From: Paramecium octaurelia
Lineage: Eukaryota > Ciliophora > Oligohymenophorea > Peniculida > Parameciidae
Direction: 5' to 3'
Assembly (NCBI GenBank): GCA_905182995.1
Contig: CAJJDP010000142.1
Span: forward strand, 190,684 to 254,683
Length of the DNA stretch: 64,000 nucleotides
Shown: one piece after another, positions 37,391-50,800 of the stretch
Layout of the letters: every line of letters starts with the position of its first letter
Position numbering within the stretch: the stretch's first letter is position 1
The notes under the pieces: generated by a model
Databases searched by the model: none
Seen by the model: only the letters and a program-made list of their open reading frames with translations
What the model was told of the DNA's origin: nothing
Program-made: the position numbers and the translations under genes

Positions 37391-38698
37391 TCAATGAAAT
37401 AGAGCATCGTCACCAACAGAGGAGTTTGTAAATTATTTTTCCCAAACCACAAAGGTTCCATTCTACCATTTGCCTTATTTTTCCACATTGTTTCTCCCAA
37501 TATAGGTTCCATTACCATGTCTTTTTCCAGCTTTCCATTACCCTTTATAAATCTAAAATGCTATTTAACAACATATACTCTTCCATCGCCATAATAAAAT
37601 GTGCCAAATCCATCTCTTAAATCGTTTAGGAATTCTCCAATATATTTTGAACCGTCATTCCAATGAAACTCCTTAAAGTAGTTTTAAATATTTTACTCCT
37701 TATCCATTCATTTTATTTTATTTCCAATACCCTATGTATTTAGTTCCATCCGAACATTTGTAGGTTCCAAAACCACAAAAGCAATTATCTGCAAACTCTC
37801 CCACATATTGAGAACCATTGGCGACAGTGTATACCCCTTAACCAAATTTCATGCCGTCAACATAATGTCCTTCAAAACTCGCTCCATCTGGCCATAGTTC
37901 CTTGCCCTAACCATTTTGTTTGTCGTTAATCCAGCCACCAACATAATATCCTCCGTTGGAAGTGGTCAATTTGCCCTATAATGGATTGTGGAATTTATTT
38001 ACTTGTCCGTGGGCCTTGTCATCTAACCAATCCCCTTCGTAAACGTCTCCTTCCACATGAATGAGTCTTCCCTTTCCATTCTATTTATTATCCCTCCAGT
38101 ATCCCTCATAATAGGAGCCATCCGACCAATATTAGATTCCTCGACCCCATTTTGCACTAAAATAGCCAAGGGTTATACTTATCCTTCCATTAACCTATAT
38201 AAATATGATCAAGTTCATCCTGCACCGGTCCCCTAGTTATCAGGCCTGGTTCTAATTGGGATTCCTCATAAATAAATTCGGGTAGGCCTTGTCTCAACTA
38301 AAAAAGGGAATCAAATTTAAGGAATAAATGTACTGATTTTGTTAAATCGTCAAGCGTTTCTGGTACCTTTTCGATTGTTTTTAGATTTTAGGGTATGTTA
38401 GTTTCTTTAGAGATAGAGTTGAGCCCTTTTAAATCCACCAACTAAATTTCTTATCTGCTCTATTTGTTTGAGTAGCTGTATTCATTGGTCCCTGTGATGG
38501 CCACACTATTATGCTTATGATTTCTGTGCTTTTTCCTGATCAAATATCCTCGAACAAAGGCTTGAGCGATAAAAAGGGCGAATTACATTGAATCGTTAAT
38601 GCAGCCTTGTTGGCATACTCTTCATCTAAGAGATCTTTGGTGACAATTTATTGCTAGTGACACTCCGTGATTGAGGATTAGCCGCAGCAATTACCCAT
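37391..38698 (-). CDS. IQ-motif and MORN-repeat protein with acylation-type N-terminus
   Basis: Spliced product 402 residues; introns at 38561-38586, 38157-38178 (22 nt), 37672-37696 and 37553-37578. It starts MGNCCGQSS, a classic N-myristoylation (Gly2) plus palmitoylation (Cys4/Cys5) signal for membrane attachment. An IQ calmodulin-binding motif follows near residue 40 ([20 protein letters not shown]), with its first intron inside the motif. The C-terminal half (about residues 180-380) is an array of about eight MORN repeats, for example [47 protein letters not shown] and [16 protein letters not shown] membrane-anchored, calmodulin-responsive scaffold at the cell cortex or cilium is the natural inference. 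Confidence 0.85.
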
Positions 38699-38805
38699 TA
38701 AATTTTAATTATATATTTCTGTGCTAATAAACGTAAGATTGTAACATATTATATAAGCTAGATAATATATAGATTTATTTTTATAATTTATACATATAAT
38801 AGATA

Positions 38806-41800
38806 TCATTCGTTAAAGTAAACTCTAACCTCTGGGACATTCTTAAGGATCTGCTCGTCTTTAACAAAATTAATTACTAAATCCACGTAATCATGCTAAC
38901 CATAATACTAATTGTGTACCTTGACATCCAGCAATTCAACAATTGGCTGAGTGAATATCGCTGAGCCCTTATGAAGGTCATGCATGTAGACGACTGAAGA
39001 TTGCTTGAAAACATTGGTCGGTTCCAAATGATATGTTTGTTTCAAGTGCTAGAACAAAATCTGCAAGGTAATTTCTTTTCCCAACTTGACATCCCATCTA
39101 TCCCACAAAGTGACATTCACTTCCTCGTTCAGTTTGATGGTTTCTGCCTTCATGGGCTCAGTCAATTGCACCATGGGCACAGCTAAATTGATGAACCCAT
39201 TTTTCATGTTCTCAAGTTTGCATCTCTTTAAGATTTTGACTAATTCGATTGTCTACAGTCCTGACACTACAGCTGTCGTCGTGGCCAAGGCTGGGACTAT
39301 TCTTCCAGCCTTCAATTTCACTGTGATCCAATCCATTTCATCGAGACCGTAATTCAACGCTCTCAGGTTTCCCAGAGAGTGAATGAAGTCGATGTGTCCA
39401 TTCATATCGCAATCCTTCTCAAATTCCTACGAGAACAATTTAATTCTACAAATATTATATATTCAAATACCCTGCCTATCTCAAGCTCTACAATTGTGCC
39501 AATAACTTGTTGGGGTCATCGAAGATAGCATTTTCCTACTCCTCCTCTTGTTGTTTCTGGGCTTTGTTCTCCAACTTCAACACTTGCTCCTCGATCTCCT
39601 TCTTCTTAGAATCATTGGGTATCCATTCCTTGCTTGTCATCTTGTCGCCCAAGGTGGCCACATCTCGTCTGTTCTTCTCTTGTCTCCAGTCAGCAGGTGT
39701 GGGTAGATTGTATTGTTTGGCTCTAAGGAAAGCCATTGTGGATATGAATTAGACAACGATGAGATTTTCAATATCGTAATTCAAGCATTTTGGAGGTCTC
39801 TTGGGTAGTTTCCAAAATGGCTGTCCATCCTTGGTTTTGGCATCAACTGGATATGTGTACAGTAGTTATTTAATGTCGTTGATGAAGTACTTTTAAAACT
39901 TATTTTTGGCCCATTGAATACAATCTTCCAATTTGGTTGGTGCCTATTAGAGTAATTTGATAGTGGATTTCAATTGTTTGATCTCTTCTGGATTTTATGG
40001 ATTGAATGATTGATTTTCTATTATGTTCTATGCTAGTTTTGGTTTTAAGGAGAATAGCTTGTTAAACTTGTCTCTGGCAAACTCAATGCAATGGAATGTT
40101 TCCTCAGGGAACATCTTCAAAGTGCAATAAGGAATTTCTCCCTCCTCCACTGGATCCTACATGCTGTTGTATGATTCTGTTTGGAATGGGATGATACACT
40201 ACACATGGCCTTTGGGACCCAGAGTACCTGATTCCAACAATGGAATCTTGGCCTTGACACATCTGCGATCGACATATCTTCTTGCTTGGACATTATCAAG
40301 AGCATTGGCAACAAGCGATAATTGCTCAAAGAATTGATCATGGAAAATGTTCTCAGTTTGTTCATGAACCTTGTCCATTCTTGCAATCAATTTGCCTTTC
40401 AGTAATGGATTGATTTGAATTGCTGCTGCAGCTGCAGTCTAAGACTTCGGTTTGTGAATGTGCTTCTCTCTAAATAGGAATTACCTATTTAGATTGGAAG
40501 TTTCAATGTGATCAGGATCAGTTATAGTAATTTAGCCTTCGATACTTAAATTGATCATGGCGAAATTCTTAAGCAATTCACACCCTATAGCACCACATCC
40601 GACCATGAATAAATTGGTACTTTTAACCCTCTGATAAACATCTTCCCCCAATAGTAGAGTCAAAGCATCTTTTCCAGTCAATTAAAATTGATCGACTGCT
40701 TGGATCTAAGCCTATTAATCTCCTTTTTCATCCCAAATTTCAAATGGCAACACTTCGATGCAATCAAAATAATAGGCTTGATTGATGGGAGTAAACTTAT
40801 TTGTGAGGGCTTTGATTATTTCTTATGACACAAATCCTCCTAAATAGGCAGCTAATGGAGGGAATGCTGGTAATGCAAAGGTCTTTTGGAACATTTTGAG
40901 ATAGAATTCTAAATACTTAGCTTGTTTGGAATTCTACTGGATGAAATTGCCCTTATCAAATTTAATAACCGCATCAAGTAGATTGGCAATATCTCCGTTG
41001 GTGTATGATAGTGTTCTATAAGCCAAATGCATTAGACTTTGTTCTACAAGCTTGATGCTGTCACTCTCCTTCAAATTGGCATCTAAGCAGTCATCACCAT
41101 TGATTACAACATCCAAAGATTTATTAGTACATGTAATAGTTTGTTTGACATGTCTAGCAATTCCACTTGAAAGATAAGGAGAATATTGAGAGATGTCATC
41201 CATAATCTTGAATTTCTTCATAGAAATAGTTTGGATCTTGAGGAGCTGATTGTTGATTGATTGTTCCCCTGCCTTCATGCCTTGGACTTCCAGGAATATA
41301 ATGGAATCTCCATCTGCAAATTGAGATCTCTGACCATCCAATAATTCAACTACTCCATCTGCTGAGATCGATTTAATCAATACATCAGGAATGTCCTCTC
41401 CGTTCTTATCGATAACTTTGAATTCAGCCCCAAAGTCATTAATGATTCTTCCATAAACAGAATTGGCATTGGCGATGATAAGCTTAATCTAATGGGCTCT
41501 GCACAGATTATCCCAACAAATTAGTTCATTGTAATCATAGACATCTGTCAATATTGCAATATCGAATTGCTCTGTGGTTATGTACTATTGCACATCCTTC
41601 TCTATCACCTTGACCCTAACATAATTATTTAACTGCTGAATTTTATCGACACATGCCGCAGCTCTTGGTTTGCCAATATCCGATTAAGAAAGGAAGAACT
41701 ACCCTACCAAGTCGTCCTGATTCACCACTTTGTTATCATAGATAGCGAAGACTCCAACTCCAGAAAGCACAACGTTTTTAGCAATCTCAACACCAAGGGA

Positions 41801-44800
41801 TCCCACTCCAGAGAGTAATACTTTTGCATTTGCTTACTTCTTAACAGCATCAATTCCCATTGCTCCAATGTATCTGCTCCATCTATCTCTCACTTATTCA
41901 TTACTCACATCAATCACCTACTCTTAAATGGTATTATCATATGTCACGTCGACTCCTTCTAAATTCAGTATGCCATCAGTGGCCTTTTGAACATTTGCTT
42001 AATTGTCCTATTGCTTCTTCTTTCTTCTTTGATTCAACTTTGGACTGATTTCCTTGATGCTCGGCTGTTACAAACTGTTGAGAGCTTTTTCAAGTTCAGC
42101 AGTTGCATCCTTGAGCATTTCCAAATACTAAGTCTTGGATTTCTTGAATACTGAACACCATTGACTATTGTGATCGCTCACCAATCCCATATACAAGGCT
42201 TGTCTTTGCTCAGCATATTGAACCCATTTCCTGACTTCCTCCATTATTTCTCCTTTCTTCAAATAGAAGTGTCTTCTTATAATGGTCTCAAATCCTGCAG
42301 GAGGATTCTTGATATTCTCAATCATAGCATATTGGATATTTCCGTATCTAACAATATTGGAATAGGCCTCATTCTTCATTTCGCCATCCTATTAGCCTGC
42401 TTCGCCTTCGAACCCTGGTTCATTGAAGTACACATCTTCCGACATGATAATTGCTTAGGTTGACACCAACACTTGCAAGATGGTGGACAATTTGGGATCC
42501 CAATTCTCAGATGCATGCCCTCTCCAAGTTCCCAATAGTGATAGACACACCTTACCACAGGCATACAAATTTGGATTGAATCTGATCTTTCCACTTCCAG
42601 TCGTAGATAAATTCATCTTAGGAGGAGTATTAGGGTATTAGTCTTCAAAGTAGATATCAAACAAATAGGCTCCGTGAGCATAAGGGGTTCCGGATGCTCC
42701 CATAATCAGTGCCTTTATTACATCCACTCTATCCTTATCAGCTCTAACAAATATGGAATTGGTATGTTCAACTGGTAGAGAATTGGACATATCAGCGAAT
42801 TCCTGGGCTAAACGAATCAGTTTGGCTGGTGTTGGAGTAGGAGCCTAAGTAATTTGTTTGTCATAATAGTGTAGATATTGCTGGTTTTATCCTTTGAATG
42901 AAACATAGTCAAATCTCAAGTCCTTCAACAACAATCTGTAGGCTTCATTCAATGGCAATTTGAGTATCTCCTGCAACTCGTGTTCTTTTGCCTCTTCCTA
43001 TTCATTGTCTGACTCATCACATTAAAATCTCTCTATTGCCTCTTGAACACTTGTATCTGTCTCAAGAATAATGGTAGCAATCTGCTTTGAGATCTAATCC
43101 TTCTCGGATAACTCGTTGGTTTGCAGACATGATAAGAAGATGTGGGCGATGTTCTTAAGATTGCTTAACAATTATGCTATAGATTCGATTTGTTTTGGTA
43201 TGTAATTGGGAGGTATTTTTAATAATAATGGAGTGAGGTTCTTATGTTTGGCTAATGTTTTTGTTAATTGGAGATAACATAGATTGAGATCGAAGTCTTT
43301 TGACATTTCTAACAATGAACCTGATCTAAAAGCAGCTTCTAATAAGGATAACAATGCACTTTCAAATATCATTTCATTTATTATCTGTGATAATTCTTAA
43401 TTTAAATGCCAATTATCATAATTGAAAAAGTTTCTAATAATCTCCAAAAGAGACTTCAATTACTCTGATCGAACCTTCTTTTTATCTAAATATTCCTGAG
43501 TATTCCACTTTTAGTTCTGTCCAGTCTGATCACTTCCGTAACCAACTCCTTGCTTCTTTTTTGGTTTTCTATCAACTGATTTATCCCCCTGTGCTTAAGG
43601 CTATTGCTATTATTGTTGTTGTTATGGTTCTTCTGCAATAACAGCCTAGTACACTCTTTTCTTTTCCTTACTGACAATAGCAATCTTATCCAATATCTTC
43701 TATATTAAATTATCCTTGATGGCAATAATTCGAATTTCTTGATTGTTATGTGTCTTGAAAACATCAGATAAGGTGTCATAGATGAACTTCACTGCATCAA
43801 TCTCCTTTTCTTTCCAAGCCTTTTAATCGCTATTAGGTTAATCCGGAGTTCCTGCCAGTAATTAAAATAGTAACTCCATAGATTTCTTATTCTTCAAAAA
43901 GTAACTGAAAAATTGTGGCACTGAACAAAAGGCACTCAATTCAGACACGTAAGAATTCCAAATTTAAGTCAATTCTTGATTCTACCACTTCTTAGTAGCA
44001 TCCTAAACTGCCAAGATAATTTATTTGACTCCATCCTGATTCTAGAAGGCTTCAAAGATTTTCAATGATGAGGAATACTACAACGGAGTTTCAGTAAGGG
44101 AAGTCAATTGTCCTAACAATTCTAGTCCATCCACTGTAAATGTTGGGAACGGTTTGGTTTGTTATTGGATCAAAGTGCCATTCAGTTATATGATGGAAGA
44201 GTTCTTAATTGCCTATTCATTCAAGAACATGTTGGAAACGTAGATGCATTGCAGAATGTTTGTGTTGTTGCAATTACCTGGTATGGAGTACACTGGTGTG
44301 GCACTCAAATAGTTAAAGACAGATTGTTTGGCAAAGTATTTATCCTATAGAATTGGATTGCTTAGGATTCCATAGCCAAAAGTAGAAGTGTCATTGGTTT
44401 CAATCAACTAATTGCCTTGTTGACCACTGAACAAGGGTTTCTAAGTGCTTTTGGATACCTACTGTGGTTGTTGATAAATCCAAATTTCCATTCTTTACAT
44501 CCAGAAATCATCAAAATAGTAATCCTCCTCTGGCTTTTATTCCAATAATTCAAAATCGTGAATTCCAATTGAAATGCTTGAAACTTCCTGATCATCTGAG
44601 AATGTCAGATTGATTCTTTCTAATAAAAATGAGAAGGACCCACCATTAACATGATCCATGCCAACTCCAAATGTCTTGCGATCATTATTCAACAAGTGAT
44701 AGATCTTATCCTTTTCATATGTGAATCCGAATTGCTCTCCATTTTCTGGAATTGGATACACCTCTCCTGGATAATAGTCATGTTGAAATTCGCTAACCAA

Positions 44801-47800
44801 ATTTCCACATTTCTAAGTACTGAACAATCCAATAATACAATTTTCATTTTGGTTGTTGTTCTTTCCGAATAGCAAAATCAAAAAGGGTCCCTTCTGCAAA
44901 GTAGACAATGTCTTATGGAAATATGAACCTCCCTGTGATAACTCCATCTCTTTAACCCATCTTCCTCCTTTCTTGAGTGAATTAGTCTTGATAACCTTCT
45001 AAATGGCTGATTACAAGGCATCGTAATATTGGGGAGTGAATTCTTTGGCCTAGAATCCATTCAACTCGTGAGATCCACTGGTTTCATTAGTTTCATCCTC
45101 TTGAACATGAAGAGAACTCAGTTTTCTTATGTCTCCAACAAATATTTGACTCTCCTTGTCCCAAATGTCAATTGTGAAATCGATCTTCTCCTCGAAATTC
45201 AATAAAGGTATTAGCACATTTTCAACGTAATTGATATCTACGATTTGTGACAATAGATTGATATCCTGAATCAACTTTTAGGCCAATTACCCAATAGCCT
45301 ATTGGTTTGACAACGTTATTTTACCAATAAAGTTCACAATATGACCCAATGTCAATTAATCAATTTATTTTAATAAGGTCTTGGATGGATTGGACACTTT
45401 CAAATTCTCATAAACTTGTAGATGATAATCATTCTCACAATAGAAGTTTTTGAGTTCAAGAACATTGGCTGAGGAGTCAAAGAAGAAAAAGTAATCAGAC
45501 AATGTTGTGTTGTCTGTCTTTTTCAATGATTCAATTGTTTGCTCAAAGATCTTGGGTAAGTAAGGCTTAATGAGACTCACGACATCATTGCTAACTTGTA
45601 CTAAGATGGACAACAATTTGAGTTTGTATAATGACTGTTTTTGCAATAACTACTACGTCATGTCAATGATGCCGGTCTATTACAATTGCATATTCAAAAC
45701 ATATGGCTGAGGCAATTTAATAAGGGTGATGAACAACCTGATTATCATGTTGCAATGCTCATAGGATTGACTGGTGACTTCCACAGCCTACAGAATATTC
45801 AAGAAGTCCTCCTCTTCCACTTCCAACAATATTGGATCCTTGTTCTTTTACTTGCTTGAGATGAGTATTGCATAAGTCAAGGCTTCAATCAAAAGGGTGA
45901 GTTGAGTGAATTAATCTTACGATTTGGCAATCTAAGCAATTTATTTGATTTGATTTAAAATGTAATTCAAGAATTTCTTTAATCTATCCAATTGTTTATC
46001 TTTGTCTTGCAACACTATTTCAGCTGTCAATTTAGCATGTGCCCATTCCAATGTGATATCCATTATCTATTCCAATACCCAATCTCCAAACTCTGGATTG
46101 TACTTTGTCAATCCAATAAAGAGTGGGGACAATGTAGATTCATTTGAATGCAATGCCTAACTGATATTCTTAAAGCTCTTCTTTATTTATTGCACGATAT
46201 TCTGATTATTGCTGATATCAAACAAAGTATTTCGGAATTTTTAGGAACACATCTTGCCCAACAATCTACTTGCAGTTTTCTCCTAAATTGTCTAAATCTA
46301 CTTGTTTCTATTTATTGTGGAATCAAATCCTGTGATGGAAATGAAACTCACTCCAATTTGGATGTTATTGTATTATTTGAAAGACAATTGTGAAATCTAC
46401 TCCAAAAATGTGATCTAAGGCTTTTTCATAATGAATCTTATGTAAGAAATCGGCTATTGACTCAATGACTTGATTTGCTGATTTAAATTACCCTAAGCAG
46501 TCAATCTCCAAACATTCAAGGCCATCACCTTCACACTATAATACGTGTATGCTTCGTCTTCAATTAAAGTCATTATGCCAATTGGATACCACAGATTGTC
46601 TGAAGTCTTATTCTTTACTTCGACAACCACTATGTCTGGAACACCCAGAATCCTATCATTATATTCTGGAGTGTATGCTTAAAACCCAATCTTGATCTAT
46701 TTTAATTCAATCGGCTTTTCCAATTAGAATTCAAGTATGTAATCTTCAGACAATTCGTCTTTGAGAGTTAAAACGTGAACTTTGGCCTTGACTCCCTTTT
46801 TGTTTACTTGCCAGTCCTTCACCTATGGTTAAGATTGTCCTTGGGATTTCTGAGGATCAATCATAGCCAATTTATTTGCGAATTCCTCCTCTTGTGGTTG
46901 CTACTCACTTGCTTCAGTCTTCTCCTCAAAGGTCGAAGAAGTCAAATGGGTTTTTTCAAGCAAATATTCAAAGCCATTTCCATTTATGGCTATTTCTCTA
47001 ACCACCTGATCAGTGGTCATCCACAGTTCATTCAACTCCTCAAAGATCTCCTAGGTGTGCTTTATTAAGGAATAGCTCAGAATATTCGTCATTTGATTCA
47101 TCTATTCCTAAACAACTACGTCAAACTCTTTCTAAAATTTAAACAATTGGATCAGGGATTCAGTCGACAATTGTTAATCTGCCTATAACCAATCAAAGAT
47201 TTATCGCACTTGTTTGCTAATGCTTCCCAAGATCTCAGTGGCAGGAGTAACATTGGGCACATTTGACTTGTTGAGCATGTACCAGTGAATATACTTGTTG
47301 ATGATTTCCCCGTATTGAGGGATTTCCTATATGAGCATCTAAACCTTAATGGGACACTCTGCCTTTTTCATTAATTACAGCAATTTGTTTCCAAATTATA
47401 ATTTTTTAAGCAAGGACAGTTCACAACTATAAACTCCATCATGTCTGCCAACATTGCAATATTTGTATAAGTACTGAGCAGTCTCTGAGAATATCAATTT
47501 AAATATGGATGCATTAATTTTTCTTTCCTAAGATGCTACAATGTTGAGTAATCCATCAATGAGAGTGGTGCCCTAATATTAGAAGATTTGTTTAATCAAA
47601 TTGCTATTGAATTCTGTACTTTAAGTATGCTCTAAAATTGACTTGGTCATTTCAATAAATCTAAATTGTATCACTGCCTATTTGTTGGCATCTAATCTCA
47701 AATAAATCGACAATAATTAATCATATATCTTGTGTTCCATAATCAATTAAGTTGGAATTTTGCTCATCAAATTTAACAACAAACCCCAATAAGTTAATGA

Positions 47801-50800
47801 ATTCTCCAAAGTCTCATTGTTTATCAAATTCTTTCTTGGTTCGACCAAGAATCTTATCATCTGTGACAGCGTCTCAATGTTGCATATTTGAATAAATCCC
47901 CCTTCATCCAATTTCTCTGAGAATTCCTAAAAGGTTTGAGCTGCCTAATATTTAATTGATCTCTTCCTTTGATTTTACCTCTGCTCTCCTTGAGTAAGAT
48001 TCATGTTCGAAAGCAACAACAATTGTCCCACAACAAACGACAAAAACTAGAACCAAGCTGAACTATCTAATGGCTGTGGGAATATTGAGAGATTCTCATT
48101 AGCATGCTTAACGATGGCATTCAATACAATTTAGAAGAAATAAAATATTAATTTGTATGTTTGCTGAGTGCATAACTTTTCGATAACTTGCTTGATTTAA
48201 TTCAGTATTGTGTTGGAATCACTCGATTGTAATGCATTCGCTAATAGTTAGAACAATCCCGATTGTGTTGGATCTGTGGGATTAGTGATCTCAGTCACAA
48301 ATTGAATTAGTTCATCATTGTTTAATTTCATCAACACATTGCAAGTCTTAAGAAATAGGTTTTGTACATCTTAGATTTGATATTGCTATTAATTTTGCAA
48401 TGTCCATTTCATAATGCAAAATAGAGTTGAGAATACTTTTGGCTTTGTTAATTCGAAACATTCGTCAGTTAATTTCTCCACTTATCCTATCTCTAAATCT
48501 TAACTACTTGTTGATCTCAGAGTTCCCAATGGTTTAATTTGCATCTGAGGATCCACTAACTCCTTGTTGTTGAATTGCTTGTCTACCAACTTAGTTAACA
48601 CCAACCCTATTAATTATTGGGCTTGTTTTATCTATTGCTTTTCGCTCAGAATTATTGAAATGTACATGATAGTTTAACATATTGGGATGTGAAGTATTTT
48701 CAAGGTATTTAGAATGTTGGCATCTTAGTCAATTTTCTGATATTGAGCAAATGTAAATAGAATCCAATACTTTAGATTCAAATTGCTTAGGATTATATTC
48801 AGCAATTGAAAGCTAAGATCTGTGATTGGTCCTTGATTCATCTATACGAAGGTCTTGTAAATTAATTAGGCCATCTTCAATCCTTCCTGTTCTCTCAAAG
48901 CCACGTCTGATCTCCATTATTGACATGTAGAATCTGCGTGAATTAATATCTTAATTAGTTCGTATGCATATGTATACAAGAAATCTAGGGATTTACTAAG
49001 ATTGATATTCGAATTTGGATCTTGGATCAATTCAAGTTACAATTTCCTTATGATTTGAATGGTGTCTTGAATCTTTTCTTTGCCTTAGTTTTGCTGCAAC
49101 TTCTACTTTAATTCCTTCTGCTTTTAAACAAGTAGGGCTCTATAATATTACGACTGTATCTATGTATGAGGGCCATTTGAATTATTAGATTCCTTTATTT
49201 TTAATATCACATATTTTTGCTTCAGTCCCAAGACTTGTGCTGAATCCAAATAAATAGACCCTTTGTTATTGTATTTCTAGTATTTCAAAGAATTTGGAAA
49301 ACTGAACTCCTTCTCAAATACAAAATCCCCATCTGTAAACAACACTTGGCTCTAAATCTGATCCTTGTCCTAACCAACCTTCTCTAAATTTTAGCTCAAT
49401 TATCCTTTGAATTAAGGAATGATGCATAATTCCTTTGGAGCTATGTTACTCTCTTCCTTTGTTCGAGTAGCTGCTGTTAATGAATATGTTATTTATAATT
49501 TCAATGTTCTCACTTGTTAGGCCTTGATATTCCATTACATAATGTTGAGTTTGCTCTTAGGCATATTTGCAGAATGCTAATCAGCGTATTTTGTTAATTA
49601 AACAAGGAGCCAATCTGGTAGAGTGACATCCAAAATGGGCTGATTAGTCTAACCATTAAATAACGTAACCCTAACCACCCTACAACTTATCTAAGGCGTA
49701 TTAAACACTAATTAGAATTGATGGACATCGAATTAGGATAGGAGGTCAATTACATATTCGTCATAATGAGCCTACCTTGAGAACACTATGATTGAATAGA
49801 GAGGTTTCTTGATATTAATGTCGATATTGATCATGTTGTTAGGTTTGTCAGAGTCTACCTTTTCTTTGTTACTGATTTCAATCTGTTTTTATACTTCTCC
49901 TAACACTTGAGAAATCAATGGAGTGTCCTCTGCAAATTAAGTTAATTTACAATATCTATCAGAAAACAATTATTCTTCAGTCAACATTAAGAAAATTTAA
50001 AATTGATTCAACTTATTGAAATATGATGAATCAACTTTGTGAATGAACTTTGCAATTTGCTTCAAATGACTTAAAATGTAGGGATAATACTCTTTCGAGT
50101 CCTAAGAAGCATACTTCTTCAACATCTGAAGTAACTAGATGAATCCTGCTGGCTTTATAATATCAGACAATGTAAAGATATTGTTTATGATGTCTTTCAC
50201 TGCTTTGACCAATTGACCATTGAACTCAGGGATGGATAAGAATAATTAAAAGAATGTTTAAACACTAGATTCCTCCTCCTATTACTATGCAAGTAAGTTT
50301 AACTTGATGAATTCTAAAATATCCAAATCCTTATAGCAAATGGTTACAAACTAAGGAATACTTTAGAACAACTTGCACAACACCTTTATTGCACTAAATC
50401 TCTATTATTGAGATGCTTTATTGTTGTGTATTAGTTGCATTAACTTTTAATTGAATTCTTCATACTTAGTTACATCGTGCATAAGTGTGGTAATCAGATG
50501 AGCTTAAGGAAGTTTTTGTAAAAGTTTTTAATTGATATCTTTTTGTTTGAGCCCACTGATTTGGAGAAAACTAATATCTGACTTTTGGAATTCAATTTTG
50601 ATGTTTTGAACATTTGCTAATAGAGATGCAGGTATTTCACAGATGTATTTATTGTAATTACCATAGGTATCCTCTCTGAACTAACATTAATCCTTGTCCA
50701 AAACAGTGCCATTTACTCTTAATGTAATATCCCTAAATAACTCAAGGGATTGTTGACTTTACACTAATTAATCTCCCATATTTTCCTTCACCACAGTACC

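Noticed and set aside
40486-40500. GT...AG segment inside the E1 second half that looks like a 15-nt intron
   Set aside because: It is a multiple of three without TGA, and reading through gives NLNRQFLFREKH, the conserved E1 sequence. It is coding.
39001-42463. Many plus-strand frames of 60-100 residues
   Set aside because: All are antisense to the E2-E1 gene, whose minus frame shows clear conserved motifs.
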